DNA of 64,000 nt from Gammaproteobacteria bacterium (GCA_041395445.1 JAWLAO010000003.1:310001-374000), one strand, 5' to 3'. Shown: positions 26,722-35,990, counted from the first letter of the stretch. The notes: generated by a model not told the origin, from the sequence alone. Translations and numbers: made by a program.

Positions 26722-27225
26722 ATGAAAAAAGAATCCGTTCCCTATATTAGCGTTTTTCTTATCTGTATGGTTTTGTGGTTGATGTTGACGGCAACATTTG
26801 CAACTGATGAGTTGGTTAGTGGTTTCGTAATTGCAGTTGTTGTCAGTGTGATTACCGCACCAAGAATGCAGATACTTAATGGTTTAAGATTGCATTTGGG
26901 GGTTTTCCCTGGTGTAGTTGCTTATTTGTTTTATTTCTTGTATGCGCTGTTAAAAGCCAATTTGGATTTGGCAAAGAGAGTGCTTTCAAGGAATATGCAT
27001 ATCCACCCGCAAATGGTGGAAATCAAAACGAGCATGCAGTCTGACTTAGGAAAACTGTTTTTGGCGAACAGCATCACTTTGACTCCCGGGACACTGACCG
27101 TTGATGTTAGTGATGATAAGTTATTGGTTCACTGGATTGATTGTCCCGAAGGCGTGGATATGGAAAAAATTACCGGTGAAATCATTGGTCAGTTTGAAAA
27201 ATATCTCAAGAGGTTTGTGAAATGA
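26722..27225 (+). CDS. Mrp/Mnh-type antiporter subunit E (MbxA-like)
   Basis: 167-residue membrane protein, first gene of the Mbx-like operon. Two or three N-terminal helices (ISVFLICMVLWLMLTATF and on) precede a cytosolic domain with the MnhE signature LFLANSITLTPGTLTVDV. In Mrp antiporters this small subunit belongs to the group (E, F, G) that stabilises the Na+/H+ exchange module. In the archaeal Mbx/Mbs complex the equivalent is MbxA. AGGAGAGG lies about 18 bases upstream, too far for an ideal ribosome site, and in-frame stops exclude an earlier start. The stop overlaps the next ATG (ATGA). Confidence 0.93.
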   Translation: MKKESVPYISVFLICMVLWLMLTATFATDELVSGFVIAVVVSVITAPRMQILNGLRLHLGVFPGVVAYLFYFLYALLKANLDLAKRVLSRNMHIHPQMVEIKTSMQSDLGKLFLANSITLTPGTLTVDVSDDKLLVHWIDCPEGVDMEKITGEIIGQFEKYLKRFVK

Positions 27226-27509
27226 TGGTGCTACAGATAATTGCTTTCACTTTGATAGCCATGGCGGCATCATTCGTTTTACTTAGACTGGTCTTTGGCC
27301 CAACAACAGAAGATCGAATCGTAAGTGCTGATGCTTTGGCTCTGATTGCGACAGTAGTTTTGCTTTGCTTGTCGATGTTTTTCGAAAGTTCTCTCTATTT
27401 GGACATCGCTTTAGTGTATTCGGTTTTGTCTTTTGTGGGAATCGTTGCTTTGGCTAAGGTTCTTGAGTCAAAAGAAAGCTCCGCTGAAAAAGAGGATAAA
27501 AAGTCATGA
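27222..27509 (+). CDS. Mrp/Mnh-type antiporter subunit F (MbxB-like)
   Basis: 95 residues with three membrane helices. The stretch EDRIVSADALALIATVVLLC, followed by SLYLDIALVYSVLSFVGIVALAK, is the core signature of MrpF/MnhF. It overlaps both neighbours by four bases (ATGA at 27222 and 27506). In Mrp structures subunit F packs beside E and G and contributes to the sodium path; I infer the same for this complex. Confidence 0.93.
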   Translation: MMVLQIIAFTLIAMAASFVLLRLVFGPTTEDRIVSADALALIATVVLLCLSMFFESSLYLDIALVYSVLSFVGIVALAKVLESKESSAEKEDKKS

Positions 27510-27841
27510 TGAATTTGATTGGTAATGTCTTCTTGTTGATAGGAGCGATTTTTATTTTGTTAGGTGCAGTCGGATTGCTGAGAATGCCGGATGTTTATAA
27601 CCGAATTCAGGTTGGGACCAAAGCTGTGACTCTGGGAACAATCGGTGTGGTGGTTGGAATTATTTTCATTCATCCTCAATGGTGGAGTAAATTGCTGGTA
27701 ATCCTTGGATTTGTCTTGTTAACCAGTCCTGTGAGTTCATCGGCAATCAGCAGAGCTTTTTATCGAAGTGGGACTAAAGTTTGGCATAAGAAAAGATTGG
27801 CGAAAACGAAGCCGGAACAAAAAGGGAGGTCAAAAGAATGA
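27506..27841 (+). CDS. Mrp/Mnh-type antiporter subunit G (MbxC-like)
   Basis: 111 residues. The signature GAVGLLRMPDVYNRIQVGTKAVTLG is characteristic of MrpG/MnhG, as is the closing LLTSPVSSSAISRAFYRSG. There are three membrane helices and a basic C-terminal tail. Gene ends overlap by four bases on both sides. With E and F it forms the small-subunit part of the cation/proton antiporter module. Confidence 0.93.
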   Translation: MMNLIGNVFLLIGAIFILLGAVGLLRMPDVYNRIQVGTKAVTLGTIGVVVGIIFIHPQWWSKLLVILGFVLLTSPVSSSAISRAFYRSGTKVWHKKRLAKTKPEQKGRSKE

Positions 27842-28104
27842 TTTGGGTTGTGGCGTTGATTGTATTTATCATGCTTGTGGCTGCGGTCATGGTATTGTTT
27901 GTTCCGAATATGATAGCAGCGGTTGTAGCGACTTCGGTAGTATCTTTGGCTTTGACTGCAATCTTTGCGATTGTAAAAGCTCCGGATGTGGCAATGACGG
28001 AAGCAGCCATTGGGGCAGGACTTGGAAGTTTGATTTTGGCATTAGGTTTAAAACGATTGGGCTTCAACCAAACCGATGACTCTCATGGAGAAGAAAATGA
28101 CTAA
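27838..28104 (+). CDS. DUF4040 / MbhD-like subunit (MbxD-like; part of MrpA C-terminus)
   Basis: 88 residues, three membrane helices. KAPDVAMTEAAIGAGLGSLILALGLKR corresponds to the conserved 'APDVAxTExAVGAGLxxxxxxxxxxR' of the MrpA C-terminal region, which is a separate gene (MbhD/MbxD) in membrane-bound hydrogenases and sulfane reductases. The conserved acidic residues in APDVAMTEAAIG are proposed parts of the ion path. The gene overlaps the next one by eight bases (ATGACTAA). Confidence 0.9.
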   Translation: MIWVVALIVFIMLVAAVMVLFVPNMIAAVVATSVVSLALTAIFAIVKAPDVAMTEAAIGAGLGSLILALGLKRLGFNQTDDSHGEEND

Positions 28105-28810
28105 ATACACATCATTACTTTTTATTGCCGGTTTGAGTTTTCTGCTATTTGTTATTGTTGGCTATTTGCCAATCGCTGAAAATCCAATGATTGCCGGAAA
28201 AGCGATTTTGGGTTCTGCACAACAAGAAGTGGGTTCTGCCAATATTGTGACATCGGTTGTTTTAGCCTATCGGGGTTTGGATACTTTAGGTGAGTTGTCG
28301 ATATTGTTTGCTGCTGCTTCAGTTGTTGGGTTGTTGTTAGGGAAAAGTTATTCAGCTGATTCTGTTAGGACACAAAAGTCTGGGCAAGCAAAAGAGTACA
28401 AGCAGTTTGTTGTTCTTCAATCATTGGATTTGATTTTTCCGATGTTGTTAGTGGTTGGAATGTACATTATTATCCATGGACATTTGACTCCCGGTGGTGG
28501 CTTTCAGGGAGGAGTTTTGTTGGCCGTTGCATTCTCTATGAGGTCGATTGTAAAACCAAGTGGAGAAAAAACAGACCATTATCCAATCACACTCATCGAA
28601 GGATTTGCGGGGTTCAGTTTTATTTTAATTGGAGTTTTGGCTTTGATTACTGATGGAAATTTTTTGCAACCGCTTCTTGGCAAAGGCGAGTTTGGTAGTC
28701 TTTGGTCAGCTGGAACTCTTCCGTTACTTTATTTGGCAGTCGGTTTAAAAGTGGGTGCTGAACTTGCAGGTTTGCTCTTTGAGCTCAATGGCGAGGAGGA
28801 AAGAGCATGA
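28097..28810 (+). CDS. MbhE-MrpB fusion subunit (MbxF-like)
   Basis: 237 residues from ATG 28097, chosen because GGAG (28087-28090) lies six bases before it; an upstream ATG at 28076 has no ribosome site. The N-terminal third (GSANIVTSVVLAYRGLDTLGELSILFAAA) matches the last part of MrpA (MbhE). The remainder (IHGHLTPGGGFQGGVLLAVAF, then GVLALITDGNFL) is MrpB/MnhB. The two are therefore one polypeptide, explaining why no separate E gene is present. Six or more membrane helices. Overlaps the next gene by four bases. Confidence 0.88.
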   Translation: MTKYTSLLFIAGLSFLLFVIVGYLPIAENPMIAGKAILGSAQQEVGSANIVTSVVLAYRGLDTLGELSILFAAASVVGLLLGKSYSADSVRTQKSGQAKEYKQFVVLQSLDLIFPMLLVVGMYIIIHGHLTPGGGFQGGVLLAVAFSMRSIVKPSGEKTDHYPITLIEGFAGFSFILIGVLALITDGNFLQPLLGKGEFGSLWSAGTLPLLYLAVGLKVGAELAGLLFELNGEEERA

Positions 28811-29262
28811 TGTCGATTGAAGTTACAATTGAAAACATATTGTATTTTGGAGCCATTTCTCTGAGTCTGATTGGTTTGTTTGGTATGATGATGTTGCAAA
28901 ATGTCTTTCGTATTTTGCTGTCTTTGGTTCTTCTGGAAGCAGGAGCTAATTTATTGTTGGTGTTATCAGGAGTTCGCATCGGCGGTGTGGCACCGATTGT
29001 TACGGATGGAATGTCAGCCGGTGTTGTTATGAATGACCCTGTTCCTCAGGCGTTGGTTTTAACAGCAATTGTTATCGGAGTGGGCGTTCAGGCTTTGGCT
29101 CTGGCTTTGATTTTCAGAGTGAAAAGAAATTATGGAACACTGGATTTGCGAAAAATTCGTGAAAAACTTGAAAAAGACATTGCTGTTTCCAACGAGGTTT
29201 CAGCTCCCGGCAGTTATCAAGCTCCTGAGAAACTAACCGAAAGCACAGGAGTAGGGCAATGA
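28807..29262 (+). CDS. MrpC/MnhC (NuoK-like) subunit (MbxG-like)
   Basis: 151 residues with three membrane helices, homologous to NuoK of complex I. FGMMMLQNVFRILLSLVLLEAGANLLLVL carries the conserved intramembrane Glu, and DPVPQALVLTAIVIGVGVQALALAL is the MnhC signature. The C-terminal tail (about residues 110-151) is hydrophilic and longer than usual. The start follows GAGGAGGAAAGAGC. NuoK-type subunits relay protons between the antiporter-like and quinone-site halves of the complex. Confidence 0.92.
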   Translation: MMSIEVTIENILYFGAISLSLIGLFGMMMLQNVFRILLSLVLLEAGANLLLVLSGVRIGGVAPIVTDGMSAGVVMNDPVPQALVLTAIVIGVGVQALALALIFRVKRNYGTLDLRKIREKLEKDIAVSNEVSAPGSYQAPEKLTESTGVGQ

Positions 29263-30728
29263 ATAAAATGATTTTACTTATTGCTTTGCCATTGTTGGCA
29301 GCGTTCTTAATTCCTGTGGTTGCAAGATTTTCAACAACGGTTTCTCGTTTGCTAGGTCCTGCGGTTTTAGCATTTGTATTGGTCTTTGTTGCCTTGCAAT
29401 GGAGTGTGGTAGGCAGAGACAGTTTCGCAATCTTTATAGGAGGCTTTTTACCTCCGGTTGGAATCGTTTTCTATGTTGATCATTTCAGCCTGATGTTTTC
29501 GGCGATAATTGCTGCCATGTTGTTAGTAGTTTGGCCTTGGGGGCAATATACGCCAGTTAGACAACAATCACTTTATATGCTTTTGGCAGCGTCTTCATTT
29601 GGTTTGGTTCTGAGTTCTGATTTGTTCAATTTATATGTGTTCTATGAGCTACTTGCAGTTGCGACGTATGGCTTGGTTGCCAATCAATCTCACAAAGCAG
29701 CACCGGCAGCGGCATTGAGATATCTTTTTGTTAGTTGTGCCGGTTCGGTGATGTTATTGATTGGAATTGCAATAATTTATACGATAACAGGCACTTTGAA
29801 TATTGCTCATTTGGCAACTATGATTGGGAAACTTCATGGTTTAGCCGGTTTATCAGCATTTATCCTGATTGCAGTTGGTGCGGGTGTAAAAGCAGAGATG
29901 TTTCCAGTGAATTCATGGGTCCCTGAAGTGTATGGAACGTCATCCAAATCATTGTCAGCATTGCTTGCAGGATTGATTTCCAAATTAGCTGTCGTTTTGA
30001 TTCTACGGGTCTCGCTCATGTTATTCCAAGTCGACGTAGCGTTGGATTTGTTATTGATTGTTGGCATTTTGGGTGTGCTCAGTGGTGAAATGGTTGCCTG
30101 GCGAGCGAAAGATGTGACACGTATGTTGTCGTTTTCGTCAATTGCTCAACTTGGTTTGATTTTTGTAGCGCTTTCATTATCCGGAACAATTGGTCTTTGG
30201 TTGGCAGTTGGTTTGATGCTGCATCATTTGTTGGTGAAAGGAGGTTTATTTTTACTTGCAGATTCGATGCACGGCTCATTTAGTACACTTAAAGGCTTGG
30301 CTCGAAAATCTCCGATACTGGGAGCTGTGTTTTTGATATTTATTTTTTCGCTACTCGGAATTCCGCCATTTCCGGGATTTTGGATTAAGTTAATGTTGGT
30401 TATCAATCTGGCTCAACAGGGTGATGTTTTATACCAACTTGCCATCGGCGTTGTGTTGTTTGCTACCGTTATAGAGGCATCCTATTTGTTTAAACTGGTG
30501 CGGATTATATATCAGAAGGGTGATGAGAATATCATCGAACCTCATCAAACATCAACTTCTGGTATGAATTTGCTGTATGCCAAATTTTTTGCTTTGATAG
30601 TTGTCGTATCAATGCCCTTTGTTTCACCTATATCGGATCGGTTGAAAGATATGTCCAGACAGTCGGTTAATGTAGAAAATTATATCGAAACTATTATGGA
30701 TCAACCAAAATCAGGAGGTCAGTCATGA
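29259..30728 (+). CDS. MrpD-like proton/cation translocating subunit (MbxH-like)
   Basis: 489-residue antiporter-like subunit of the NuoL/M/N and MrpA/D superfamily with about 14 membrane helices. The key ion-path residues are recognisable: Glu in LYVFYELLAVATYGLV (TM5), Lys in AVGAGVKAEMFPVNSWVPEVYG (TM7), and the lysine/histidine region HHLLVKGGLFLLADSM. FSSIAQLGLIFVALSL is also typical. It is the first of two large antiporter-like subunits here. The start overlaps the previous stop by four bases. Confidence 0.94.
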   Translation: MNKMILLIALPLLAAFLIPVVARFSTTVSRLLGPAVLAFVLVFVALQWSVVGRDSFAIFIGGFLPPVGIVFYVDHFSLMFSAIIAAMLLVVWPWGQYTPVRQQSLYMLLAASSFGLVLSSDLFNLYVFYELLAVATYGLVANQSHKAAPAAALRYLFVSCAGSVMLLIGIAIIYTITGTLNIAHLATMIGKLHGLAGLSAFILIAVGAGVKAEMFPVNSWVPEVYGTSSKSLSALLAGLISKLAVVLILRVSLMLFQVDVALDLLLIVGILGVLSGEMVAWRAKDVTRMLSFSSIAQLGLIFVALSLSGTIGLWLAVGLMLHHLLVKGGLFLLADSMHGSFSTLKGLARKSPILGAVFLIFIFSLLGIPPFPGFWIKLMLVINLAQQGDVLYQLAIGVVLFATVIEASYLFKLVRIIYQKGDENIIEPHQTSTSGMNLLYAKFFALIVVVSMPFVSPISDRLKDMSRQSVNVENYIETIMDQPKSGGQS

Positions 30729-32623
30729 GTCTTCTTGATAAATTGTTGATTGTTTCCGGTTTGGCTTTTATCGCTATTACAGCATTACGAAATTATCGTA
30801 TCAACGACAAGTTATCGCCGCTGTGGTATTTGTCATTGACTCTCATACTGATATTGATGTCAGGAGTTGCTTATGAGAATACAACTATTGTTTCTGGGTT
30901 TCAGTACCAAATATTAGGATTTAAATTAAGCTGGCAATTTGATTCGCTTTCATGGTTTTTTGCAATTATTACGATTGTTGCTGCTTTGGCGTCATCAATT
31001 TTTATGTCCGGTGATTGGGCAAGATATTATCGTGAAAAAGGCGGGAATTATGGAATGTTGCAAGTTGCTTTAATCGCCAATGTTTTGAGCATGTTCCTGT
31101 TGCTTGCCAGCAGTGATTTACTCACTCTTTTCATCGGTTGGGAGTTTGTCAGTTGGGCGAGTTTCTTCATGATGATTTTGCGTCCAACAAGCGAAGCCAA
31201 AAAAGCGGCTGTTAAATATGCGATTTATGCAATGACCGGAGCTATGGCCTTGTTGGCAGCGATGGTGGTGATTTATACCGCAGGCGGATCGTTTGAGTTT
31301 AAAGCGGTTTATATTGCTTTTCAAGGCGTAAGCTTTTTAGGACAAGTGATTTTGGTTGTACTATTGTTTGTAGGCTTTGCAATTAAAATGGGTTTGTTGC
31401 CATTTCATCTTTGGCAAGCGATTGCTTACGCCGAAACCCCAGGGCCAGGAGCGGCATTTTTAGGAGCGATTTCTTCACGTATGGGGTTATTTGCGATTGT
31501 TCTGGTTATTATTAAACTCGTTGGCTTGTCTAATCTGGCAGAAATGAAATTTGGTGCAGATTCTATCAATATGCAAAATATCATTGCCTGGATTGCTGCA
31601 CTCACAACAATTATTCCGACTTACATTGCATTACAGCAACATGATGCGAAAAGGTTGCTGGCATGGCATGGTGTTGGACAAGGTGGATATATGTTGTTGG
31701 GTATCATGATGTTTGACAGCATTGGAAGTGCTGGTGGTCTGATGCATGTTCTCAATCACGCTTCTTATCAAGCAGCATTGTTCTTAACTGTTGTGGCTGT
31801 GGTTTATCGAACCGGAACTTCTGATTTGAACAGATTGGGTGGTTTGGTGACTCAAATGCCATTGAGTTTTCTGGTAATGTTGATTGGTATTATTGGACTG
31901 GCTGGTTTACCACCAATGAATGGTTTTGTTTCCAAGTGGATGGTTTATCGTTCACTTTTAGTCAATGGTCAGCCATTGTTATTTGTGGCAGCTGTTTTAG
32001 GAACTTTAGGAACTATTCTTTCAGTCTATAAGCTCATCCATAATACATTTTTGGGACAATTACGAATGGAACATCGAGAAGTTCGGGAAGCTCCCTGGAG
32101 CATGATGGCTCCAATGTTGGGTCTTTCGGTGATTGTTTTCATTACCGGGTTTATGCCGGGCTTGATAATGCCTTGGATTGCTTCGGTACAAGAATCTATT
32201 GGATTGCCGGCTGTTGAATATACACTTGGTGGAATCGTTTTTGCTAAAGGTGGTTTAGACATGATTTGGGTGAGCGGAATTCTGTTTTACGGTTTTGCTG
32301 TTGGAGCTGTCATTTTCTATCTTCTTGGAGGGAAGTCCAAGCGAGTTCATCAATTTGACAATTATGCTGGAGGACATTTCCTGAGTTCAGATGTGCGTTA
32401 TCACTATTCGAATAATTTTTACCCGGGTTTGATGCACTTAATTGGTACATGGTATCGGGGAAGTTTTAAATGGTTCGAAGGTGTTTTAGTCTCAATTGTC
32501 AGCTTTATCTCCGCTTTATTTGAGAATATGTACCGAAGTCGTCAACCGGTGATTTTGTTGGTTGCAGTTGTATTGGCAGGGTTGTATGTGGTGTATAAAA
32601 ACTATGCAGGAGTTGTATCATGA
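30725..32623 (+). CDS. Second antiporter-like subunit, NuoL/HyfB-like (MbxH'-like)
   Basis: 632 residues. The core repeats the pattern of the preceding subunit: TLFIGWEFVSWASFFMMIL (TM5 Glu), VGFAIKMGLLPFHLWQAIAYAETPGPGAAFL (TM7 Lys), LLAWHGVGQGGYMLLGI and HASYQAALFL. A C-terminal extension of about 150 residues contains the soluble segment VHQFDNYAGGHFLSSDVRYHY and a final helix, as in long NuoL-type chains. Having two such subunits in this order (H then H') is a distinguishing trait of archaeal Mbx/Mbs relative to Mbh, which has one. Confidence 0.92.
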   Translation: MSLLDKLLIVSGLAFIAITALRNYRINDKLSPLWYLSLTLILILMSGVAYENTTIVSGFQYQILGFKLSWQFDSLSWFFAIITIVAALASSIFMSGDWARYYREKGGNYGMLQVALIANVLSMFLLLASSDLLTLFIGWEFVSWASFFMMILRPTSEAKKAAVKYAIYAMTGAMALLAAMVVIYTAGGSFEFKAVYIAFQGVSFLGQVILVVLLFVGFAIKMGLLPFHLWQAIAYAETPGPGAAFLGAISSRMGLFAIVLVIIKLVGLSNLAEMKFGADSINMQNIIAWIAALTTIIPTYIALQQHDAKRLLAWHGVGQGGYMLLGIMMFDSIGSAGGLMHVLNHASYQAALFLTVVAVVYRTGTSDLNRLGGLVTQMPLSFLVMLIGIIGLAGLPPMNGFVSKWMVYRSLLVNGQPLLFVAAVLGTLGTILSVYKLIHNTFLGQLRMEHREVREAPWSMMAPMLGLSVIVFITGFMPGLIMPWIASVQESIGLPAVEYTLGGIVFAKGGLDMIWVSGILFYGFAVGAVIFYLLGGKSKRVHQFDNYAGGHFLSSDVRYHYSNNFYPGLMHLIGTWYRGSFKWFEGVLVSIVSFISALFENMYRSRQPVILLVAVVLAGLYVVYKNYAGVVS

Positions 32624-33507
32624 ATTATTCTGAACTCTTGGCGGAATTATTGTTAATGCCTTTGGTTGCATTTGTTGTTGGTTTGCTGATGGTTTTAATG
32701 ATGAGAAAAATTTCAGCTCGCTTGCAACGTCGGATTGGTCCTCCATTCTTTCAACCGATTTATGACATTATCAAACTGTATGGAAAAGATACACAAATTT
32801 CGCACGGTTTGATTCACGATATTGGCATCGTCATGGCTGTTGGTGGTTATATTGGTGCTGAGTTGCTGTTACCGGTTCCGGGTATGGATGGAATCGCTGA
32901 TAAAGGTGGAATTATTACTTTGTCTTACTTCTTGATGATTCCATCACTTGGAATGGCATTGGGCGTAGGACAATGTGCTAATCCCAATGGCTCGATTGGT
33001 ATTTCGCGTGCGTTAACAGCGATGCTGGCGTATGACATTCCATTTATTTTAATCGTTTTCGGAGCTGCATGGCACTATGAGAGTACTAGTTTGGTTGGTA
33101 TGCTTGAATATCAACAAACCCATCAATGGGGAATTGTAGAAATGCCTCTGCTGGCAATTGCCGGATTGTTTGCTTTGCAAGGAATGCTCGGCAAACAGCC
33201 ATTTGAAATTTACATTGCACCAGCCGAAATAGCCACCGGACCAATGGTTGAAATGAGTGGAAAATATATGGGTGGTTTGTTTGTTATGCAATCATTCCAA
33301 CTTTATACAGCCGGCGTTTTATATGCATCGCTGTTTCTTGGCGGTGGCACCACATGGCTGGAACTTTTACCAAAAGCCTTTTTTGTTGTTGCCATACCGA
33401 TGAGCATTGCTTTTATGTTTCCAAGATATAAAACAGAGGATGTTGTGCGACTCATGTGGAAATGGCCTGTAATGCTGGCATTGATTAGTCTGGCTTTCAT
33501 ATTGTAG
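32620..33507 (+). CDS. NuoH-like membrane subunit (MbxM-like)
   Basis: 295 residues, about eight membrane helices. RLQRRIGPPFFQPIYDIIKLYGKD corresponds to the NuoH motif RxxxRxGPxxxQPxxDxxKLxxKE. PFEIYIAPAEIATGPMVEMSGKYMGGLFVMQ holds the conserved acidic residues of the E-channel region near the electron-acceptor cavity. This subunit anchors the peripheral NuoB/D-like pair to the membrane. It overlaps H' by four bases and is separated from the next gene by seven, the largest gap within the operon. Confidence 0.93.
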   Translation: MNYSELLAELLLMPLVAFVVGLLMVLMMRKISARLQRRIGPPFFQPIYDIIKLYGKDTQISHGLIHDIGIVMAVGGYIGAELLLPVPGMDGIADKGGIITLSYFLMIPSLGMALGVGQCANPNGSIGISRALTAMLAYDIPFILIVFGAAWHYESTSLVGMLEYQQTHQWGIVEMPLLAIAGLFALQGMLGKQPFEIYIAPAEIATGPMVEMSGKYMGGLFVMQSFQLYTAGVLYASLFLGGGTTWLELLPKAFFVVAIPMSIAFMFPRYKTEDVVRLMWKWPVMLALISLAFIL

Positions 33508-33514
33508 AAAAAAG

Positions 33515-34225
33515 ATGAAAAAAGAATTGAAAATAAAGGAAAAAGCAACAGAGAGAACCAATCCTCTGGCTCGGGTTTTTGACGATTTTATTAGTTTTTG
33601 TCAGTCAAAATCACTCTTTATGTTGCATTACTGCACCGGCTGTGGAGCAATTGAATTACCTCCGGCGATGACTTCTCGTTTTGACATGGAAAGATTGGGA
33701 ATTCAGCCAATGGTCACCCCAAGACAAGCGGACATTCTGTTGATTACCGGTTATGTTTCTGTCAAAACCTTGAAACGAGTGATTCTCACTTATGAGCAAA
33801 TGCAGTCGCCAAAATATGTGATAGGAATTTGTTCATGTACCGTCAATGGCGGAATGTACTGGCAAAGTTATGCTACTGCCAAAAAACTCAATGAGTATTT
33901 GCCGGTTGATGTTTATATCGCCGGATGTATGCCACGCCCGGAAGCGGTGATTGAAGGATTGAAACGCCTGAAAAACAATATCAAGAATGATCGCAAAGAG
34001 CAAAAAGGTAGTGCATGGAAAGACTACTTCCGCCGATATGATTATTATTTAGGAAACCAACAGCACTTGTTTGGTGATGACTGGCAAACACCGACGGATA
34101 TTATTGCTGAGGCAAAACTATACGGACTAGAAACGAAAGAAACCTATGGCAAACATACCGATCAGTTGCTGAAAATTCAGAAACCACTCTTGCCCCAAGA
34201 AATGAAAATTAGGATGAAGCCATGA
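33515..34225 (+). CDS. NuoB-like small subunit with proximal 4Fe-4S cluster (MbxJ-like)
   Basis: 236 residues. Four cysteines fit a single proximal cluster: C40 and C43 in HYCTGCGAIELPPAM, one in VIGICSCTVNGG and one in IAGCMPRPEAVIEGL. The C-x2-C-G-x-x-E spacing is that of NiFe-hydrogenase small subunits and Mbh/Mbx J, whereas complex I NuoB has adjacent cysteines. TPRQADILLITGYVSVKTL is also typical of the family. A C-terminal extension of about 70 residues is rich in charged residues. It should pass electrons from the ferredoxin-like subunit to the active site in the NuoD-like subunit. Confidence 0.92.
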   Translation: MKKELKIKEKATERTNPLARVFDDFISFCQSKSLFMLHYCTGCGAIELPPAMTSRFDMERLGIQPMVTPRQADILLITGYVSVKTLKRVILTYEQMQSPKYVIGICSCTVNGGMYWQSYATAKKLNEYLPVDVYIAGCMPRPEAVIEGLKRLKNNIKNDRKEQKGSAWKDYFRRYDYYLGNQQHLFGDDWQTPTDIIAEAKLYGLETKETYGKHTDQLLKIQKPLLPQEMKIRMKP

Positions 34226-34851
34226 ACAAGCATAAATCCATTGATGAAATTTTGAAAAAGGTAAACGATGTCAAAATTCTGCATAAAAGAGAACGCAGAA
34301 TTCGTGTGGATGTGACTGCCGATTCGTTAACAACGGTATTGGAGTTGCTAAAAGGTCAGGCATCTTTTGTGCACTTATCTGCTATCAGCTGTGTGGACTG
34401 GATTGATGATGGTGAGTTTGAACTGGTTTATCATGTTTGGTCTTATGAAGAAAACTGCTTAGTTTCTGTGCATACCCGCATCGACAGGGAAAAAGCCAAG
34501 TTTGTTTCGGTTTATGACCTTTATAAGCCCGCTGATTTTTTTGAAAGGGATATTTATGAAATGTATGGCGTGTTTTTCATCGGTAGTCCCAGAATGGAAA
34601 AGTTTATTCTCACCGAATGGCATGGGGTTCCTCCAATGCTGAAAGATTTTGATTCCGAAAGTTATGTGCAAAACACCTTCAACTGGACGGAATATAACCC
34701 TGACTGGTTGCAAGAGTTGGAACAGCAAGGCGGAGGAATTGCGATTAAGCCGGAAGAAATTCGTTTATCCGGAGAATTACATAATATGTCCACACATCGC
34801 GAAAGAGACAAGAAAAAACAGCAAGACAATGTCAAGGGGTGGAAATCATGA
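34222..34851 (+). CDS. NuoC-like subunit (MbxK-like)
   Basis: 209 residues. The conserved NuoC core is visible: FELVYHVWSYEENCLVSVHTRIDREKAKFVSVYDLY, then ADFFERDIYEMYGVFFIGSPRMEKFILTEWHGVPPMLKDF. The soluble 30-kDa-type subunit bridges NuoB- and NuoD-like subunits. The C-terminus is Lys/Glu-rich. The gene overlaps the previous and the following gene by four bases each. Confidence 0.92.
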   Translation: MNKHKSIDEILKKVNDVKILHKRERRIRVDVTADSLTTVLELLKGQASFVHLSAISCVDWIDDGEFELVYHVWSYEENCLVSVHTRIDREKAKFVSVYDLYKPADFFERDIYEMYGVFFIGSPRMEKFILTEWHGVPPMLKDFDSESYVQNTFNWTEYNPDWLQELEQQGGGIAIKPEEIRLSGELHNMSTHRERDKKKQQDNVKGWKS

Positions 34852-35990
34852 GACCGGAAAATTATCAGGCTGTTCAGTTGGGTGACAGTAACGAATATGA
34901 AATTTTCATTGGGCCGAATCATCCCGGAATAGAAGGAAACTACGCATTCAGATTATTGCTTGATGGCGATACTATTGTAAAAGGTACCGCCGATGCCGGT
35001 TATCTTCATCGAGGTTTTGAAAAACTCATGGAAGGTCGATTATGGATTCAAAATCTGGCATTGGTTCCGAGGATTTGTGTTCCCGATCCGGCTCCGATGG
35101 AAGTGGTTTATTCCATGGCAGTTGAAGAAATTATGGGTATAGAAGCTCCCAGAAGAGCGCAATGGATTCGGGTGATGCAATTGGAATTATCTCGCGTTGC
35201 GGCTCATTTATTCACATTTGGTGGTCATGCGGCGACGACCGGAATGTACACACCGATGTTCTGGGGTGTGGCGGATCGTGATTTGGTTTTGGATTTGTTT
35301 GAAGAATTTACCGGTGGTCGAGTTTATAGCATTTACAACATTCCCGGTGGAGTGCGTCGTGAGTTGCCTGATGGATTTTTACAAAAACTAAGTAACTTGC
35401 TGGATTACCTCGAGTCTCGTCAGAACGATTATGATAACTTGTTGTTTACCAATCAGGTTTTTGTCAAAAGAGCCAAAAATACAGGAATATTGAGCAAAAA
35501 AGAGGCTTTGGAACTCGGTGTAACGGGACCAAATTTGAGAGCCTGTGGTTTGGAGTTCGATATTCGTAAAGATGACCCGTACCTGGTTTATGACGAGCTT
35601 GATTTTGAAATACCAACACAACAACATGGAGATGCATACTCACGAATTTTGGTGAGACGGGATGAACTGTTTCAAAGTATCAAAATTCTTCGTCAGGTGA
35701 TTGAAAAACTGCCGAGTATTGATGGCCCTATCCGAACCGCAATTCCAAATCCATTATCCTGGAATGTTAAATCGGGAGAGGCTTATGCAAGAGTGGAATC
35801 ATCCAAAGGAGAATTGGCATATTATGTTGTTTCCAACGGAAAAGATAAGCCATATCGGGTTCATGTTCGAGGGCCATCATCTATGCATGCGGTTCAAACA
35901 CTGGAACATTTGGCAAAAGGAGCTCGGTTGGAAGACGTTGCACAAATCATGTTTTCTCTGGATGCATGTCCACCGGAGGTTGACAGATAA
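34848..35990 (+). CDS. NuoD-like catalytic large subunit with half-lost NiFe site (MbxL-like)
   Basis: 380 residues from ATG 34848 (AAGGGG eight bases upstream; a GTG at 34839 is less likely). The N-terminus has GPNHPGIEGNYAFRLLLDGD and GYLHRGFEKLMEGR, as in NuoD and NiFe large subunits. In NiFe hydrogenases two CxxC motifs bind the metal site. Here they read RIC77VPD80 and, at the extreme C-terminus, DAC374PPE377VDR, so the first cysteine of each pair is kept and the second is Asp or Glu. Complex I has lost all four; archaeal Mbx/Mbs is described as having lost two. Hydrogenase activity is therefore unlikely. The reaction at this altered site is unknown. Confidence 0.9.
   Translation: MRPENYQAVQLGDSNEYEIFIGPNHPGIEGNYAFRLLLDGDTIVKGTADAGYLHRGFEKLMEGRLWIQNLALVPRICVPDPAPMEVVYSMAVEEIMGIEAPRRAQWIRVMQLELSRVAAHLFTFGGHAATTGMYTPMFWGVADRDLVLDLFEEFTGGRVYSIYNIPGGVRRELPDGFLQKLSNLLDYLESRQNDYDNLLFTNQVFVKRAKNTGILSKKEALELGVTGPNLRACGLEFDIRKDDPYLVYDELDFEIPTQQHGDAYSRILVRRDELFQSIKILRQVIEKLPSIDGPIRTAIPNPLSWNVKSGEAYARVESSKGELAYYVVSNGKDKPYRVHVRGPSSMHAVQTLEHLAKGARLEDVAQIMFSLDACPPEVDR

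Noticed and set aside
34848..35990. NiFe hydrogenase large subunit
   Set aside because: Two of the four metal-binding cysteines are replaced by Asp80 and Glu377.
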